Positions 1 through 9,531 of a stretch of DNA of 64,000 nt are shown here, one piece after another. Source of the DNA: Vibrio sp. SCSIO 43135 (GTDB lineage Bacteria; Pseudomonadota; Gammaproteobacteria; Enterobacterales; Vibrionaceae); assembly GCF_023716665.1 (NCBI RefSeq), contig NZ_CP071859.1, forward strand, positions 1,302,001-1,366,000. Reading direction: 5' to 3'. The notes beneath the pieces are model-generated. The model was given only the letters and a program-made list of their open reading frames with translations, was not told the DNA's origin and searched no databases. Both the position numbers and the translations under genes were made by a program. How positions within the stretch are numbered: position 1 is the first letter of the stretch; each line of letters begins with the position of its first letter.

Positions 1-1263
1 GACATCGCGGTGTTAGAGTTAGAACGTGATGTAGCCAGTAATGAAGCGACACCGGTGACGATTGCTACGAGTTCAACACGTACTACTACCGCTAATGGAA
101 CCAATCTTACTGTCGCCGGGTGGGGAACGACCGCACCGACCGGCAACGCTGTTGTCCCTGAGCAGTTACAGCAGGTCGAAGTTCAGCTGATTGACCAGCA
201 AACTTGTTTGAATACTTATGGAATAGGAATTTCAAGCAATGAAGATAGTGAAAATTTTTGTGCGGGTGTTGAGCAAGAAGGTTACGACTCATGCCGAGGA
301 GATAGTGGTGGCCCGATCGTAGTTAGCGGAACGGGCGTGCAGTTAGGTATTGTTAGCTGGGGGGCTAATGAGTGTGGTGCTCAAGGTACCTATGGCGTAT
401 ATACCAATATTAGCTATTACGCAGAATGGATAGACCAACATACATCTGGTTTTAGCTACCCTTCGAAGGAGACGACTACAGTACAATCGCTGGGAAGTCA
501 CACCTATGATTTTGTTTATGCGAATAACTCTGACTCTGACGTCGACTTTTCAACGTCGGCATATAGTAACTTTCGAGGCACTGACTCAAATGCTTCGATC
601 TTAAGTAATGGTTGTACTGATGTAGGAACGTTATCACCGGGCAACACATGTACGATTACCGTGTCTTATTCAAATGATACCTATGGTTCGAAAAGTTATT
701 CTCTTTACCTGAACTATCAACACAATGGCTCTACCTATAGCACAGAGAGTTATTTAGACTTTGAAGCTGCAACCGCAGCTAGCTCGGCTTTAAGCAACGC
801 GATACCGTGGACCAATACTGGGGTTTATAGCAACGAATATGAATGGCAAGTATCTTCTAACGGTATTCGCTCAGCAGAAATTGGTGACAGTCAAGAAACC
901 TTTCTTTATATCGAAGGTATTCCTGCTGGTGATGTGTCTTTTGATATTGTCGTGTCGACAGAAATCTACGCAGATGAACTCGCTGTTCATATCAACGGTG
1001 AGTATATTGATTCAGTGTCGGGAGATGGCTCAGTACCTGTGACTCTTTCTCTTTACGGTGCATCCAATAGCTTGAAGTTCACCTACCAAAAGGACGGCTC
1101 TCTTGATTATGGTGAAGATGTTGTTTATATCAACAATATGCGAAATGGTTCAGCGAGTACGAGTTCTTCTAGCAGCAGCGGTGGAGGTGGTGGCTCTATG
1201 GGCTGGTGGAGTATGGTCGCAATCATGGCTCTGATTGTAAGGCGCCGACTAAGCATCGGTTAG
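1..1263 (+). CDS. Trypsin-like serine protease with GlyGly-CTERM tail, 5'-truncated
   Basis: The reading frame is open from base 1, so the start, signal peptide and catalytic His lie upstream of the window. The first codons read DIAVLELE, which matches the catalytic-Asp segment of S1 (chymotrypsin-fold) proteases. The nucleophile motif GDSGGP is at 298-315, with the Ser codon at 304-306. An Asp six residues before that Ser (codon 286-288, in DSCRGDSGG) predicts trypsin-like cleavage after Arg/Lys. After the protease domain comes a roughly 200-residue beta-rich region. The C-terminus has a Ser run, a Gly run, a hydrophobic stretch and then RRR, which is the GlyGly-CTERM signal. In Vibrio such proteins (VesB/VesC type) leave by the type II system and are processed at the surface by rhombosortase. 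Family assignment is firm; the exact paralogue is not. Confidence 0.9.
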   Translation, partial: DIAVLELERDVASNEATPVTIATSSTRTTTANGTNLTVAGWGTTAPTGNAVVPEQLQQVEVQLIDQQTCLNTYGIGISSNEDSENFCAGVEQEGYDSCRGDSGGPIVVSGTGVQLGIVSWGANECGAQGTYGVYTNISYYAEWIDQHTSGFSYPSKETTTVQSLGSHTYDFVYANNSDSDVDFSTSAYSNFRGTDSNASILSNGCTDVGTLSPGNTCTITVSYSNDTYGSKSYSLYLNYQHNGSTYSTESYLDFEAATAASSALSNAIPWTNTGVYSNEYEWQVSSNGIRSAEIGDSQETFLYIEGIPAGDVSFDIVVSTEIYADELAVHINGEYIDSVSGDGSVPVTLSLYGASNSLKFTYQKDGSLDYGEDVVYINNMRNGSASTSSSSSSGGGGGSMGWWSMVAIMALIVRRRLSIG

Positions 1264-1270
1264 TGAAACA

Positions 1271-1302
1271 AAAAGCCCCGCTGATTGAGCGGGGCTTTTT
1301 TT
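1271..1302. terminator. Bidirectional rho-independent terminator
   Basis: Inverted repeat with arms AAAAGCCCCGCT and AGCGGGGCTTTT around a five-base loop, with T-runs on both strands. It lies between convergent genes, just after the protease stop codon and before the end of the DUF3581 gene. Confidence 0.9.
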
Positions 1303-1322
1303 AAATCTTTATATCCGGCCAG

Positions 1323-2042
1323 TTAAGCTGCTACTTTGGCGAGAAACAAGTCTTTGCGAGCGTTAAAGCGATTCACTAGGTCGTCGACAGATTCTTGGTC
1401 GTATGGCTTGAGGCCGCTTGCAACCATGCGCTTTACACCTTTACCGACAATTTCATCACCTTCTTTAAATGCAAAGTTAAGCGTTACTACGCCGCGCTTG
1501 CCTTCAACTTCGAAAGTTGCACCAGTAAAATCGACTTCTGGGTGAGTAAGGTCTAAACGGTCAAACTCAACTTCCATGCTTTCGTAGATAACTAATGGGC
1601 GCTGGCAGTTAATCATCATTTGTTGCTCTTCCATTAGAGGAACCATGATGTGTGGGAAGTTCATGCCGGAGAATTGAACGTAATTAGTCACTACGTGTTC
1701 AATAAACGCTGCATTGTGGCTAGTTTCCCCTTCGCGTGACATGTGAAGGTATTCTTTACCGTTTGCGTCTACTACCGAGCTTTCCTTTTCACATTTGTTT
1801 TCGATGCTCAGAGCAATGCCATCATTAACCATGCCAGAGAAATCGAAACGCATTTTTTGGCTGATGCCTTCTTTTTGCAGTAGTACGGCAAATAGTAGGT
1901 CGCCAGGGACACAAAAGCGCTTGTTGTCTTCATCGTGGATTGGGTTGTAATCACCAGCAACTTTCTTTGCAAAGTGGCTTGCTTGTTCACGAGTGAATTG
2001 GAACTGATTGTCTTGAGTAGAAAAATAAGGTGTTAAGAACAT
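1323..2042 (-). CDS. DUF3581 family protein (MaoC/hotdog-like)
   Basis: The protein has 239 residues and no signal peptide. Near the N-terminus it carries FAKKVAGDYNPIHDED, which resembles the GDxNPIHxD hydratase motif of MaoC-type hotdog proteins, where Asp and His act on an acyl thioester. The overall sequence matches what I know as the DUF3581 family of marine gammaproteobacteria, whose role is not established. It stands alone, convergent with the protease gene and separated from hutH by a hairpin. A role in acyl-CoA or thioester chemistry is inference from the motif only. Confidence 0.8.
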   Translation of the reverse strand: MFLTPYFSTQDNQFQFTREQASHFAKKVAGDYNPIHDEDNKRFCVPGDLLFAVLLQKEGISQKMRFDFSGMVNDGIALSIENKCEKESSVVDANGKEYLHMSREGETSHNAAFIEHVVTNYVQFSGMNFPHIMVPLMEEQQMMINCQRPLVIYESMEVEFDRLDLTHPEVDFTGATFEVEGKRGVVTLNFAFKEGDEIVGKGVKRMVASGLKPYDQESVDDLVNRFNARKDLFLAKVAA

Positions 2043-2141
2043 AATTTACGGTATATAGCCAAAACTGCCGTGAATTATATATGACAATCCTATTTGAATG
2101 GTCCATCCAGTGAATTTGAATGACAGAGTTTTGTAAGAATT

Positions 2142-2167
2142 CGCCCACCTGTTTATGAAGGTGGGCG
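2142..2167 (-). terminator. Hairpin downstream of hutH
   Basis: Perfect 9-bp inverted repeat CGCCCACCT / AGGTGGGCG with an 8-base loop, just after the hutH stop. On the minus strand no strong T-run follows, so it may be a weak terminator or a 3'-end stabilising hairpin. Confidence 0.6.
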
Positions 2168-2174
2168 ATATGGG

Positions 2175-3713
2175 TTACAGACTGGTTAGTATGGATTCTG
2201 GCATGAGGTGGTTATGAACTGCCAGTTTGAGTAGAGCGTTAGCCTGCTCAATATCAGGGGCGAAGTAGCGGTCTTTGTCGTAGAACGGCACTTTTTCGCG
2301 CAGGATATGTTTGGCTTCTTCAACACGAGCTGATGACTTGTTTGGTGCTCTGAAATCAAGGCCTTGAGCTGCGGCAAGATATTCCACGGCCAAAATACCT
2401 CGAGTGTTTTCACCCATTTCACGTAGTCTTCTGCCCGCAAACGTTGCCATGGAAACATGATCTTCTTGGTTCGCTGAAGTTGGTAAGCTGTCTACAGAAG
2501 CTGGGTGTGCCAGCGTTTTGTTTTCGCTAGCCAATGCAGCTGAAGTGACCTGAGCGATCATAAAGCCTGAGTTCACACCACCATTGTCGACAAGGAATGG
2601 AGGAAGTTTGCTCAATGCGCTATCAATAAGCAATGCCATTCTTCTTTCCGACAAGCTACCAATTTCCGCGATAGCCAGAGCAAGGTTATCCGCAGCCATA
2701 GCGACGGGCTCCGCGTGGAAGTTACCACCTGAGATAATGTCGCCATCATCTGCGAATACCAGTGGGTTATCCGAGACAGAATTTGCTTCTACTTCAAGCG
2801 TTGCCGCTGCATTGCGAATTTGCTGTAAGCACGCGCCCATTACTTGCGGTTGGCAGCGAAGTGAATAAGGGTCTTGGACTTTTTCACAAACAGTGTGTGA
2901 GTCGCCAATTTCGCTGTTTACATCGAGTAGGTGGCGGTAAGCAGTCGCTGCATCCATTTGTCCTCGGTGGCCACGCACGCGGTGGATCCTTGGGTCGAAT
3001 GGACGTCGGCTACCAAGTGCTGCCTCAACGGACATAGCACCACAGACAGTAGCAGAGGCAAATAAATCCTCCGCGACAAACAGCCCTTCAAGCGCGAATG
3101 CTGTCGATGCTTGAGTGCCGTTTAGCAGTGCTAATCCTTCTTTTGGCGCAAGCGTAATTGGCTCAAGCCCTGCAATTTTTAAGGCTTCTAAGCCTGAAAT
3201 GATTTTTCCGTTGTGGCGCGCTTGGCCTTCACCAAGTAGAACCGTACTCATGTGTGCAAGTGGTGCTAAATCGCCAGATGCACCAACAGAACCCTTTTGC
3301 GGAACACAAGGGTAGACCTGAGAGTTCACCAACTCGATAAGCGCATTGATGACCGATAATCGGATACCGGAATAGCCGCGCGACAAGCTGTTAATTTTTA
3401 GCACCATCATCAGACGAACTGTCTCATCTGACATGAATTTTCCAATACCTGCAGCGTGAGAAAGGACGATGCTCTTTTGCAAGGTCTCTAGGTCTTCTGG
3501 TGCAATGCGTGTATTAGCAAGCAACCCGAAACCAGTATTAATACCATAAACGGTGCGATCTTCTGCGATGACTTGGTCAACGACCTGAGTGCTTGCCTCG
3601 ATATCTGGAATGGCGTCCGGGTCAAGGGATAAGTTAACCGGGGAGCGACTTACCTGTCGCAGTTCCTTTAAGCTAATATGGCCTGGCTTTAGCATTAAAT
3701 TTAACATGTTCAT
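2175..3713 (-). CDS. hutH: Histidine ammonia-lyase
   Basis: Catalyses the first step of histidine degradation, L-histidine to trans-urocanate plus ammonia, in the cytoplasm. The 512-residue protein has normal family length. It contains [14 protein letters not shown], whose Ala-Ser-Gly (about residues 145-147) cyclises to the MIO electrophile. The N-terminal YGINTGFG segment, which carries the active-site Tyr, is also intact. It follows hutU with an 18-base gap and is the last gene of the leftward hut cluster. AAGGA lies directly upstream of the start. A second ATG two codons in cannot be excluded as the true start. No damage seen. Confidence 0.97.
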   Translation of the reverse strand: MNMLNLMLKPGHISLKELRQVSRSPVNLSLDPDAIPDIEASTQVVDQVIAEDRTVYGINTGFGLLANTRIAPEDLETLQKSIVLSHAAGIGKFMSDETVRLMMVLKINSLSRGYSGIRLSVINALIELVNSQVYPCVPQKGSVGASGDLAPLAHMSTVLLGEGQARHNGKIISGLEALKIAGLEPITLAPKEGLALLNGTQASTAFALEGLFVAEDLFASATVCGAMSVEAALGSRRPFDPRIHRVRGHRGQMDAATAYRHLLDVNSEIGDSHTVCEKVQDPYSLRCQPQVMGACLQQIRNAAATLEVEANSVSDNPLVFADDGDIISGGNFHAEPVAMAADNLALAIAEIGSLSERRMALLIDSALSKLPPFLVDNGGVNSGFMIAQVTSAALASENKTLAHPASVDSLPTSANQEDHVSMATFAGRRLREMGENTRGILAVEYLAAAQGLDFRAPNKSSARVEEAKHILREKVPFYDKDRYFAPDIEQANALLKLAVHNHLMPESILTSL

Positions 3714-3731
3714 TTTTCCTTAATACTCGGC

Positions 3732-5429
3732 TTATTTCAGCTTACGCAGTTCTTCGTTCAGCATTGGCAAGTCTAAGCCTTGCTCTGCAGCACACTTCTT
3801 AGCGATGTCGTAACCAGCATCGGCGTGACGCATGACACCTGTTGCTGGGTCGTTATGTAGAACACGTGCAATACGCTCGGATGCATCGTTACTACCATCA
3901 CAACAAATCACCATGCCTGAGTGTTGTGAGAAGCCCATGCCTACACCGCCACCGTGATGTAGAGATACCCATGTTGCTCCGCCTGCGGTGTTAAGTAGGG
4001 CATTCATTAATGGCCAATCTGATACTGCATCAGAACCATCCATCATGCCTTCTGTCTCTCTGTTCGGGCTTGCAACAGAGCCGGAGTCTAGATGGTCTCG
4101 CCCGATAACGACTGGCGCTTTAAGTTCGCCATTTCTGACCATTTCATTGAATGCCTGACCTAGTCGTTCACGATCTTTCAAACCAACCCAACAGATGCGA
4201 GCAGGCAGACCTTGGAACTGGATACGTTCACGGGCCATGTCTAGCCAGTTGTGCAAGTGCGGGTTATCAGGGATGAGCTCTTTGACTTTTTGGTCTGTCT
4301 TGTAGATATCTTCAGGGTCGCCAGATAATGCAGCCCAGCGGAATGGGCCAATACCCTCACAGAATAATGGGCGGATGTATGCAGGAACAAAACCTGGGAA
4401 GTCGAACGCATTTTCAACGCCTTTTTCCAACGCCATTTGGCGAATGTTGTTGCCGTAGTCGAGCGTTGCAGCGCCTCTCTCTTGCAGAGCGAGCATTGCT
4501 TTTACTTGAATGGCCATTGACTCTTTAGCGGCGTCGACCACACCCGCTTCGTCTTTCAATCGCATTTCAGCAGCGTGTGCCATCGACCAGCCAATAGGTA
4601 GGTAGCCATTGAGTGGGTCGTGAGCCGAGGTTTGGTCTGTGACAACATCTGGCGTGATATTGCGTTCAACTAGCTCAGGGAAAACATCGGCAGCGTTGCC
4701 AAGTAAACCGACTGAAATAGGCGTGTCAGACTCGTAAATCATGGAAAGTGCTTCGTCGACGCTGGTGGCTTTTTTGTCTACATAGCCTGTTCTTAGACGG
4801 TAGTCGATGCGTGTTTCATCACATTCCACAGCGATCATAGAAAACCCAGCCATTGTCGCTGCAAGTGGTTGTGCTCCACCCATGCCGCCTAGGCCACCAG
4901 TCAGGATCCAGCGGCCTTTTGCTTCGCCGTCGAAATGCTTTTTGGCTACAGATACGAATGTTTCATAAGTGCCTTGTACGATGCCCTGAGAGCCGATGTA
5001 GATCCAGCTACCGGCTGTCATTTGACCATACATCATTAAGCCTTGCTTATCGAGCTCATTGAAGTGCTCCCAGTTCGCCCAGTGAGGAACAAGGTTGGAG
5101 TTGGCAATTAACACGCGAGGAGCATTTTTATGAGTTGGGAATACACCGACTGGTTTACCAGATTGAACCAGCAATGTTTGGTCGTCTTCCAGTCGCTCTA
5201 GTACTTCTACGATCTTGTCGTAGCACTCCCAGTTGCGAGCTGCGCGGCCGATTCCACCATAAACCACCAAAGAGTGAGGGTGCTCTGCGACATCAGGATC
5301 TAAGTTATTCATCAGCATACGCAGTGGTGCTTCTGTTAACCAAGATTTTGCTCGTAACTCACTGCCATGAGGGGCACGAATAGTACGAGTAGTGTCGAGA
5401 CGCTTATCTTCAGTATGGCGTTCCGTCAT
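3732..5429 (-). CDS. hutU: Urocanate hydratase (urocanase)
   Basis: Converts urocanate to 4-imidazolone-5-propionate, the second step of histidine degradation, using tightly bound NAD+ as electrophile. The protein has 565 residues, the usual length. It contains the glycine-rich [14 protein letters not shown] dinucleotide-binding segment, the N-terminal [14 protein letters not shown] block and the conserved C-terminal [15 protein letters not shown] block. The start is supported by AAGGAG seven bases upstream of the ATG. It lies upstream of hutH in transcription and about 160 bases downstream of hutG. That gap holds a hairpin, so hutUH may be read through from hutIG or may have its own promoter. 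Confidence 0.97.
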   Translation of the reverse strand: MTERHTEDKRLDTTRTIRAPHGSELRAKSWLTEAPLRMLMNNLDPDVAEHPHSLVVYGGIGRAARNWECYDKIVEVLERLEDDQTLLVQSGKPVGVFPTHKNAPRVLIANSNLVPHWANWEHFNELDKQGLMMYGQMTAGSWIYIGSQGIVQGTYETFVSVAKKHFDGEAKGRWILTGGLGGMGGAQPLAATMAGFSMIAVECDETRIDYRLRTGYVDKKATSVDEALSMIYESDTPISVGLLGNAADVFPELVERNITPDVVTDQTSAHDPLNGYLPIGWSMAHAAEMRLKDEAGVVDAAKESMAIQVKAMLALQERGAATLDYGNNIRQMALEKGVENAFDFPGFVPAYIRPLFCEGIGPFRWAALSGDPEDIYKTDQKVKELIPDNPHLHNWLDMARERIQFQGLPARICWVGLKDRERLGQAFNEMVRNGELKAPVVIGRDHLDSGSVASPNRETEGMMDGSDAVSDWPLMNALLNTAGGATWVSLHHGGGVGMGFSQHSGMVICCDGSNDASERIARVLHNDPATGVMRHADAGYDIAKKCAAEQGLDLPMLNEELRKLK

Positions 5430-5506
5430 GTTGAGACTCCTTCAGTTTCACGTTTAAGTTTTACGTTAATTTATATATAGGGTTTGTAGGTTATGTAGGG
5501 TTATAC

Positions 5507-5533
5507 GGCGAATGTGGTGAAGCCACGTTCGCC
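5507..5533 (-). terminator. Hairpin in the hutG-hutU gap
   Basis: An 11-bp stem with one G-T wobble (GGCGAATGTGG / CCACGTTCGCC) around a 5-base loop. No T-run follows on the minus strand. It could moderate read-through or protect the hutIG message. Function is inferred from position only. Confidence 0.45.
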
Positions 5534-5591
5534 TAATTGGTTAAATATGCTGGGCGTTTATAGTTGTATTTGTGTCATTAACATTGATTAC

Positions 5592-6641
5592 TTACTCAGG
5601 TTGCCGGCTGGTAACTTTTTCCGCCATTGCATTGGCGATGTCCCAGCAAAGCCGAGCAGCCAGCCGAGCGGTTTGGCTATCGACGTCGTAAGTTGGGTTG
5701 TATTCGGCGATGTCTGCCAGCATCAACTTGTTTTTGTAATGCAGAACTCTGTCTAGGAATAAGGCGAGAGTTTCGTAACTCACCCCACGAGCGGCAGGGG
5801 CACTGACCCCCGGAGCGGTTGCAGCAGGAAATACGTCCAAGTCGATAGTGAGATAAAGGTAATCGCAGTTATCAATAAAGTGTTGTAGCTGAGTGAGGTG
5901 ATAAATATGGTTGATATGAGACAGCTGGCTATCTTCGACGTACCAAACACCAAGTTCATCGGCACGGTTAAATAGCGCTTCGGTGTTACTCGCTCGACTC
6001 ACACCTAAGCACGCATAATGAAAGTCCCATCCATTGTTCTGGCAGAATTGGTGGATTTGGTTGAATGGTGTTCCTGAGCTTGGCTTAACATCTGCGTGCG
6101 GGCTATCAAATGCCCTCAAGTCAAAATGAGCATCAAAGTTAATGATGCCAATTTTGGGGATTTGGTTGTGACATCTTTCCTGTGTTTGCTCTGCTTGGTG
6201 TTTTTGTAAATAGTGCGCAAGACCTTGAAAAGACGCCCAAGCTACTTCATGGCCACCACCTAAAGTGATTACAGGGGTAAAAGGTAGCGCAGTGGAAATG
6301 ACGTGAGCGCAACTTGCTTGGCTTGACTCGAGCAAATCATCTTCACAGACAACATTGCCTAAATCGATTAAAGGGACTTGCTGATGCCAAGCCATGTTAG
6401 CTAAGGCGCGGCGAATCAGATCAGGTGATTTTTTAGCGCCGATACGGCCTTTGTTACGAGCAACACCTGCATCACAAGCGAATCCAAGCAGACTGATGGC
6501 ATGCGTATGCTCATTTAACTCGTCGGCTTGTTTTTGCTTAATCACATGATGGATGCGTTTTCCTTGATCACCGTCTTCCGCATCGTGACGACCTTGCCAG
6601 TGAAATTGTTGATTCGTTGGCGTTAACAGTTGTTCAGTCAT
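5592..6641 (-). CDS. hutG: Formimidoylglutamase (arginase/ureohydrolase family)
   Basis: Hydrolyses N-formimidoyl-L-glutamate to glutamate and formamide, the last step of this hut pathway branch. Ureohydrolase manganese motifs are visible: [17 protein letters not shown] and TIDLDVFP. I place the start at 6641 (MTEQLL), giving 349 residues. That ATG has GGAGG eight bases upstream and overlaps the hutI stop by eight bases (ATGACTGA). An upstream in-frame ATG at 6656 would give five more residues but sits directly on that ribosome site. The overlap indicates translational coupling with hutI. The use of HutG rather than HutF plus a deformylase sets the pathway type (formamide release). Confidence 0.95.
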   Translation of the reverse strand: MTEQLLTPTNQQFHWQGRHDAEDGDQGKRIHHVIKQKQADELNEHTHAISLLGFACDAGVARNKGRIGAKKSPDLIRRALANMAWHQQVPLIDLGNVVCEDDLLESSQASCAHVISTALPFTPVITLGGGHEVAWASFQGLAHYLQKHQAEQTQERCHNQIPKIGIINFDAHFDLRAFDSPHADVKPSSGTPFNQIHQFCQNNGWDFHYACLGVSRASNTEALFNRADELGVWYVEDSQLSHINHIYHLTQLQHFIDNCDYLYLTIDLDVFPAATAPGVSAPAARGVSYETLALFLDRVLHYKNKLMLADIAEYNPTYDVDSQTARLAARLCWDIANAMAEKVTSRQPE

Positions 6642-7857
6642 TGCCGTGCCCTCCATTCAAACACAGCTCGCCCTGTACGATGCGTGCAGATAGGCGAGGG
6701 ATACCTACCTGATAACTGAGATCTGCCGGATGGCTAATATCCCAAATCGCGAGGTCGGCATCGAAACCAGCTTTGATTTGTCCACGAGTTGCACCGTAGC
6801 CAAGCGCTTTTGCCGCGTGACAGGTCACGCCGCGAAGCGTTTCTTCTGGGGTGAGACCAAAGAGGGTGCAGCCCATATTCATCATCATAGTCAAATCTGC
6901 GAAAGGTGATGTCCCTGGGTTGAAATCCGTTGCGAGCGCCATTGGCACATTGTGTTTACGCAGCATTTCAATAGGGGGCTGCTGGGTTTCTTTTAGGAAA
7001 TAGAATGCGCCAGGAAGTAATGTCGCGACCGTTCCCGATTCGGCTAAAGCAACGACGCCTTGCTCGTCAAGATACTCAATGTGGTCAGCCGATAGCCCCT
7101 GATATTGGGCAGTAAGCGCGGTACCGCCTAGATTAGACAGTTGTTCGGTATGGCCTTTAATTGCTAACCCATGTTGATGGGCCGCTTGGAAGACTTTTTC
7201 AGTCTGCTCAACAGAGAATCCTATTGATTCGCAGAACACGTCGACTGAGGTTGCAAGTTTTTCTTCTGCGACCAATGGGATGATCTCTTGGCAAACGTGC
7301 TCAATGTATTGGTCGGCTTTTCCTGTGAATTCTGGAGGAACGGCATGAGCGGCCAACAGAGTAGGAGTAACGCGAATTCTGCGATGATTTTCCAGTGCTT
7401 TTGCTGCACGTAGCATTTTGATTTCATCGTCCAGCGTCAGGCCATAACCTGATTTGATTTCAACCGAGGTAACACCCGTTCGGATTAATCCTTCGAGTCG
7501 AGGCAAGGCTAATTCTACCAGCTGCTCTACTGACGCTTCGCGAGTCGCTTTCACGGTGGAAAGAATCCCTCCTCCTTGTTTCGCAATCTCTTGGTACGGG
7601 ATGCCGTTTAAACGCATTTCAAACTCATTAGCTCGATTCCCAGCAAACACAAGATGAGTGTGGCAATCGATAAGCCCCGGGGTGACTAACTTACCTTTGC
7701 AATCATAAATCGCAGAAGGGTGGCTTGAAGCAACCTGAGTACCCACTGATGTAATGCTGCTTGCATGGATATTGACTGTAGTAGGTTCGGTTACGGTGTA
7801 ACCTATAGTGCCCTGTTCCATTGTTACGAGTCGGGCATTGATAAGCGTTAAATCCAT
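6634..7857 (-). CDS. hutI: Imidazolonepropionase
   Basis: Hydrolyses 4-imidazolone-5-propionate to N-formimidoyl-L-glutamate, the third step of histidine degradation. The 407-residue protein belongs to the amidohydrolase superfamily. [15 protein letters not shown] carries the HxH metal ligands, KGHTEQLSN a further metal His, and [12 protein letters not shown] the catalytic Asp segment. It is the first enzyme gene of the leftward operon; its stop overlaps the hutG start. A perfect TGTATATACA palindrome lies 24 bases upstream of its start, suggesting direct control by HutC. Confidence 0.97.
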   Translation of the reverse strand: MDLTLINARLVTMEQGTIGYTVTEPTTVNIHASSITSVGTQVASSHPSAIYDCKGKLVTPGLIDCHTHLVFAGNRANEFEMRLNGIPYQEIAKQGGGILSTVKATREASVEQLVELALPRLEGLIRTGVTSVEIKSGYGLTLDDEIKMLRAAKALENHRRIRVTPTLLAAHAVPPEFTGKADQYIEHVCQEIIPLVAEEKLATSVDVFCESIGFSVEQTEKVFQAAHQHGLAIKGHTEQLSNLGGTALTAQYQGLSADHIEYLDEQGVVALAESGTVATLLPGAFYFLKETQQPPIEMLRKHNVPMALATDFNPGTSPFADLTMMMNMGCTLFGLTPEETLRGVTCHAAKALGYGATRGQIKAGFDADLAIWDISHPADLSYQVGIPRLSARIVQGELCLNGGHGND

Positions 7858-7880
7858 GCAGCATCCAGTGATTAGTTTAA

Positions 7881-7892
7881 ATGTATATACAA
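7881..7892. promoter_or_regulatory. Putative HutC operator upstream of hutI
   Basis: ATGTATATACAA (TTGTATATACAT on the minus strand) contains the perfect palindrome TGTATATACA. The HutC regulators of the GntR family are known to bind TTGTATATACAA-like sites. Position just upstream of hutI fits urocanate-relieved repression. The binding itself is inferred. Confidence 0.7.
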
Positions 7893-7966
7893 ATTAATAG
7901 TGCATTATTTAGAATTGAGCAAGATGAATGTTGTGGAAATGTGATCAATAAATAGGGCGAAATGCT

Positions 7967-8680
7967 CTAATCCAATACGATTTTAGAGCTTAATTTGTAC
8001 TTAGAGCCTGGGTGATAAAGCAATGCAGAGCTAACTAAGTTATCTTTGCTCCAAGTCCGTCTGTTGAGCAGTAAGCAAGGCTCAGATTGCTTAAGCGCTA
8101 GTGATTCTTGCACATGTTGGTCTGGCAGAACGGCTTCGACGGTATGTTCAATCGCACTGAGTGGGCAGCTATTCGATAGGTATTCGTTTGGTGTCATTTC
8201 AGAGAAGTTCTGAGACAAGTAGTCAGGCGCGTGGGAAGGATTGACCCAGCGAACTTCGAGTTGTATCGGAGTGTCGTTTTCAAAGTGAATGATTTCACTA
8301 TAGAAAATTTCTTTACCCAGCATGACACCTAGCTTAGTTGCGATGGTGTCATCAGCGGTGACTGCGAGTTGTTTCTTGACTTCACTACGGTAGTGTTTTC
8401 CGCGCTGGTTGACTTCATCGGCAATATTTCGAATGTCGAGTAGTGGTGATTCTGCCTTCTCTTCTGGCGCGCACACAAAGGTTCCGGCTCGCGGTTTTCT
8501 TTGTAGTTTTCCCTCACTCACAAGATCTCGAATTGCCTTGTTGACGGTCATACGACTCACACCAAATTGTTTGGTGAGCTCGAGCTCTGTGGTTATCCGA
8601 TGTCCGACAGGCCAGCGTCCTGATTCGATGTTATCTGCTATGAACTGTTTAATTTGAATATAGAGAGGAGAATCAGACAT
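7967..8680 (-). CDS. hutC: Histidine utilisation repressor, GntR/HutC family
   Basis: A 237-residue regulator with an N-terminal winged-helix domain (about residues 1-70, including ELTKQFGVSRMTVNKAIRDL and a GKLQRKPRAGTFV wing). A C-terminal UTRA ligand-binding domain follows. HutC represses hut genes and is released by urocanate. It lies 109 bases upstream of hutI on the same strand, so it could be cotranscribed, but the operator in that gap argues for a separate hutI promoter. A second operator-like site lies just upstream of its own start, suggesting autoregulation. The ribosome site is weak (GAGTG). Confidence 0.93.
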   Translation of the reverse strand: MSDSPLYIQIKQFIADNIESGRWPVGHRITTELELTKQFGVSRMTVNKAIRDLVSEGKLQRKPRAGTFVCAPEEKAESPLLDIRNIADEVNQRGKHYRSEVKKQLAVTADDTIATKLGVMLGKEIFYSEIIHFENDTPIQLEVRWVNPSHAPDYLSQNFSEMTPNEYLSNSCPLSAIEHTVEAVLPDQHVQESLALKQSEPCLLLNRRTWSKDNLVSSALLYHPGSKYKLSSKIVLD

Positions 8681-8697
8681 AAAAACACTCGAATTAA

Positions 8698-8709
8698 TTG
8701 ACTATACAA
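8698..8709. promoter_or_regulatory. Putative HutC operator upstream of hutC
   Basis: TTGACTATACAA matches TTGTATATACAA at 10 of 12 positions and lies 18 bases upstream of the hutC start. This is the expected place for autoregulation. Inference from motif and position. Confidence 0.5.
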
Positions 8710-8818
8710 ATAGTGTGGCAATTTACCGAAAATTGCAACTCTGGTGCTTGTTTTCATGATTGCCAAGCTGAAAGTAATGGATCTACAATCTGCTCGTCTT
8801 AAATAAACAGGGGCAGGT

Positions 8819-9136
8819 ATGGCTCATCCAACGGAAATGACCTTTTTTGAAAGGTTCGAAAGCGACATTTTATCTGGCAAGAAAACCATCACAATTCGCG
8901 ATGAAAGTGAACGTGACTATAAAGTAGGTTCAGTTGTCGATGTTAATACGTTAGAAGAAGGGCGTTGGTTCTGTAAGTTAGAAATCCTTTCAGTAGAGCC
9001 TATTCTATTTGGTGAACTGAACGACTTCCATGCTCAGCAAGAGAATATGACGCTAGACGTGTTGAAAGGCGTTATCCAAGATATTTATCCCGGCGTCGAG
9101 CAGTTGTATGTCGTGAGTTATCGATTAGTCGATTAA
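8819..9136 (+). CDS. yqfB: N4-acetylcytidine amidohydrolase, ASCH domain (YqfB family)
   Basis: The 105-residue protein is a single ASCH domain closely resembling E. coli YqfB, which hydrolyses N4-acetylcytidine to cytidine and acetate. The family's catalytic residues appear in place: Lys22 and Thr25 in GKKTITIRDESE and Glu75 in QQENMTL. GGGGCAGGT precedes the ATG. It is a lone gene divergent from hutC and ends at a hairpin facing yciU. Confidence 0.9.
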   Translation: MAHPTEMTFFERFESDILSGKKTITIRDESERDYKVGSVVDVNTLEEGRWFCKLEILSVEPILFGELNDFHAQQENMTLDVLKGVIQDIYPGVEQLYVVSYRLVD

Positions 9137-9153
9137 GCTCGTCAGATAAACAA

Positions 9154-9178
9154 AACGCCAGCTAAATAAGCTGGCGTT
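9154..9178. terminator. Hairpin between convergent yqfB and yciU
   Basis: Perfect 10-bp arms AACGCCAGCT / AGCTGGCGTT with a 5-base loop. T-runs are short on both sides, so efficiency is uncertain. Confidence 0.6.
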
Positions 9179-9201
9179 AGTCGTATTAGTAAAGATGGGT
9201 T

Positions 9202-9528
9202 TTAATCACGCTTCCAAAGCATATGACAGAACTTATGATCTGGGTCGCGGCTAATCAGCATGCGAGCGAACACGTCATCAAGAACGTCATCTTCTTCGTT
9301 CACTAAGCCAATACGTACTTCCGCATAGACTTCTTTATCGATCTCAAACCCTACGTGACCCACCCAGTCATCGCCAGTTTCCACTAATTCTGCTGCACCG
9401 CGATCTTCAAATTGTGCCGTGAACAAAATCACATCGGCAGGCTCTAAGTTATCTGGTGCCATCTCAAGAAAGATGTCGTATGCGGCATCAATGGCGTCGT
9501 CGTAAGAGATTAGGTTGGTATCAGACAT
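9202..9528 (-). CDS. yciU: HI1450/YciU family acidic protein (putative dsDNA mimic)
   Basis: The 108-residue protein is strongly acidic (many Asp/Glu, e.g. LVNEEDDVLDD) and matches the HI1450/YciU family. A structure-based proposal for this family is that its negative surface mimics double-stranded DNA and it may bind HU-like partners. Its start lies three bases after the efpL stop, so the two form an operon and its translation is probably coupled; no strong ribosome site of its own is seen. The family call is solid and the role is only proposed. Confidence 0.88.
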   Translation of the reverse strand: MSDTNLISYDDAIDAAYDIFLEMAPDNLEPADVILFTAQFEDRGAAELVETGDDWVGHVGFEIDKEVYAEVRIGLVNEEDDVLDDVFARMLISRDPDHKFCHMLWKRD

Positions 9529-9531
9529 AGA

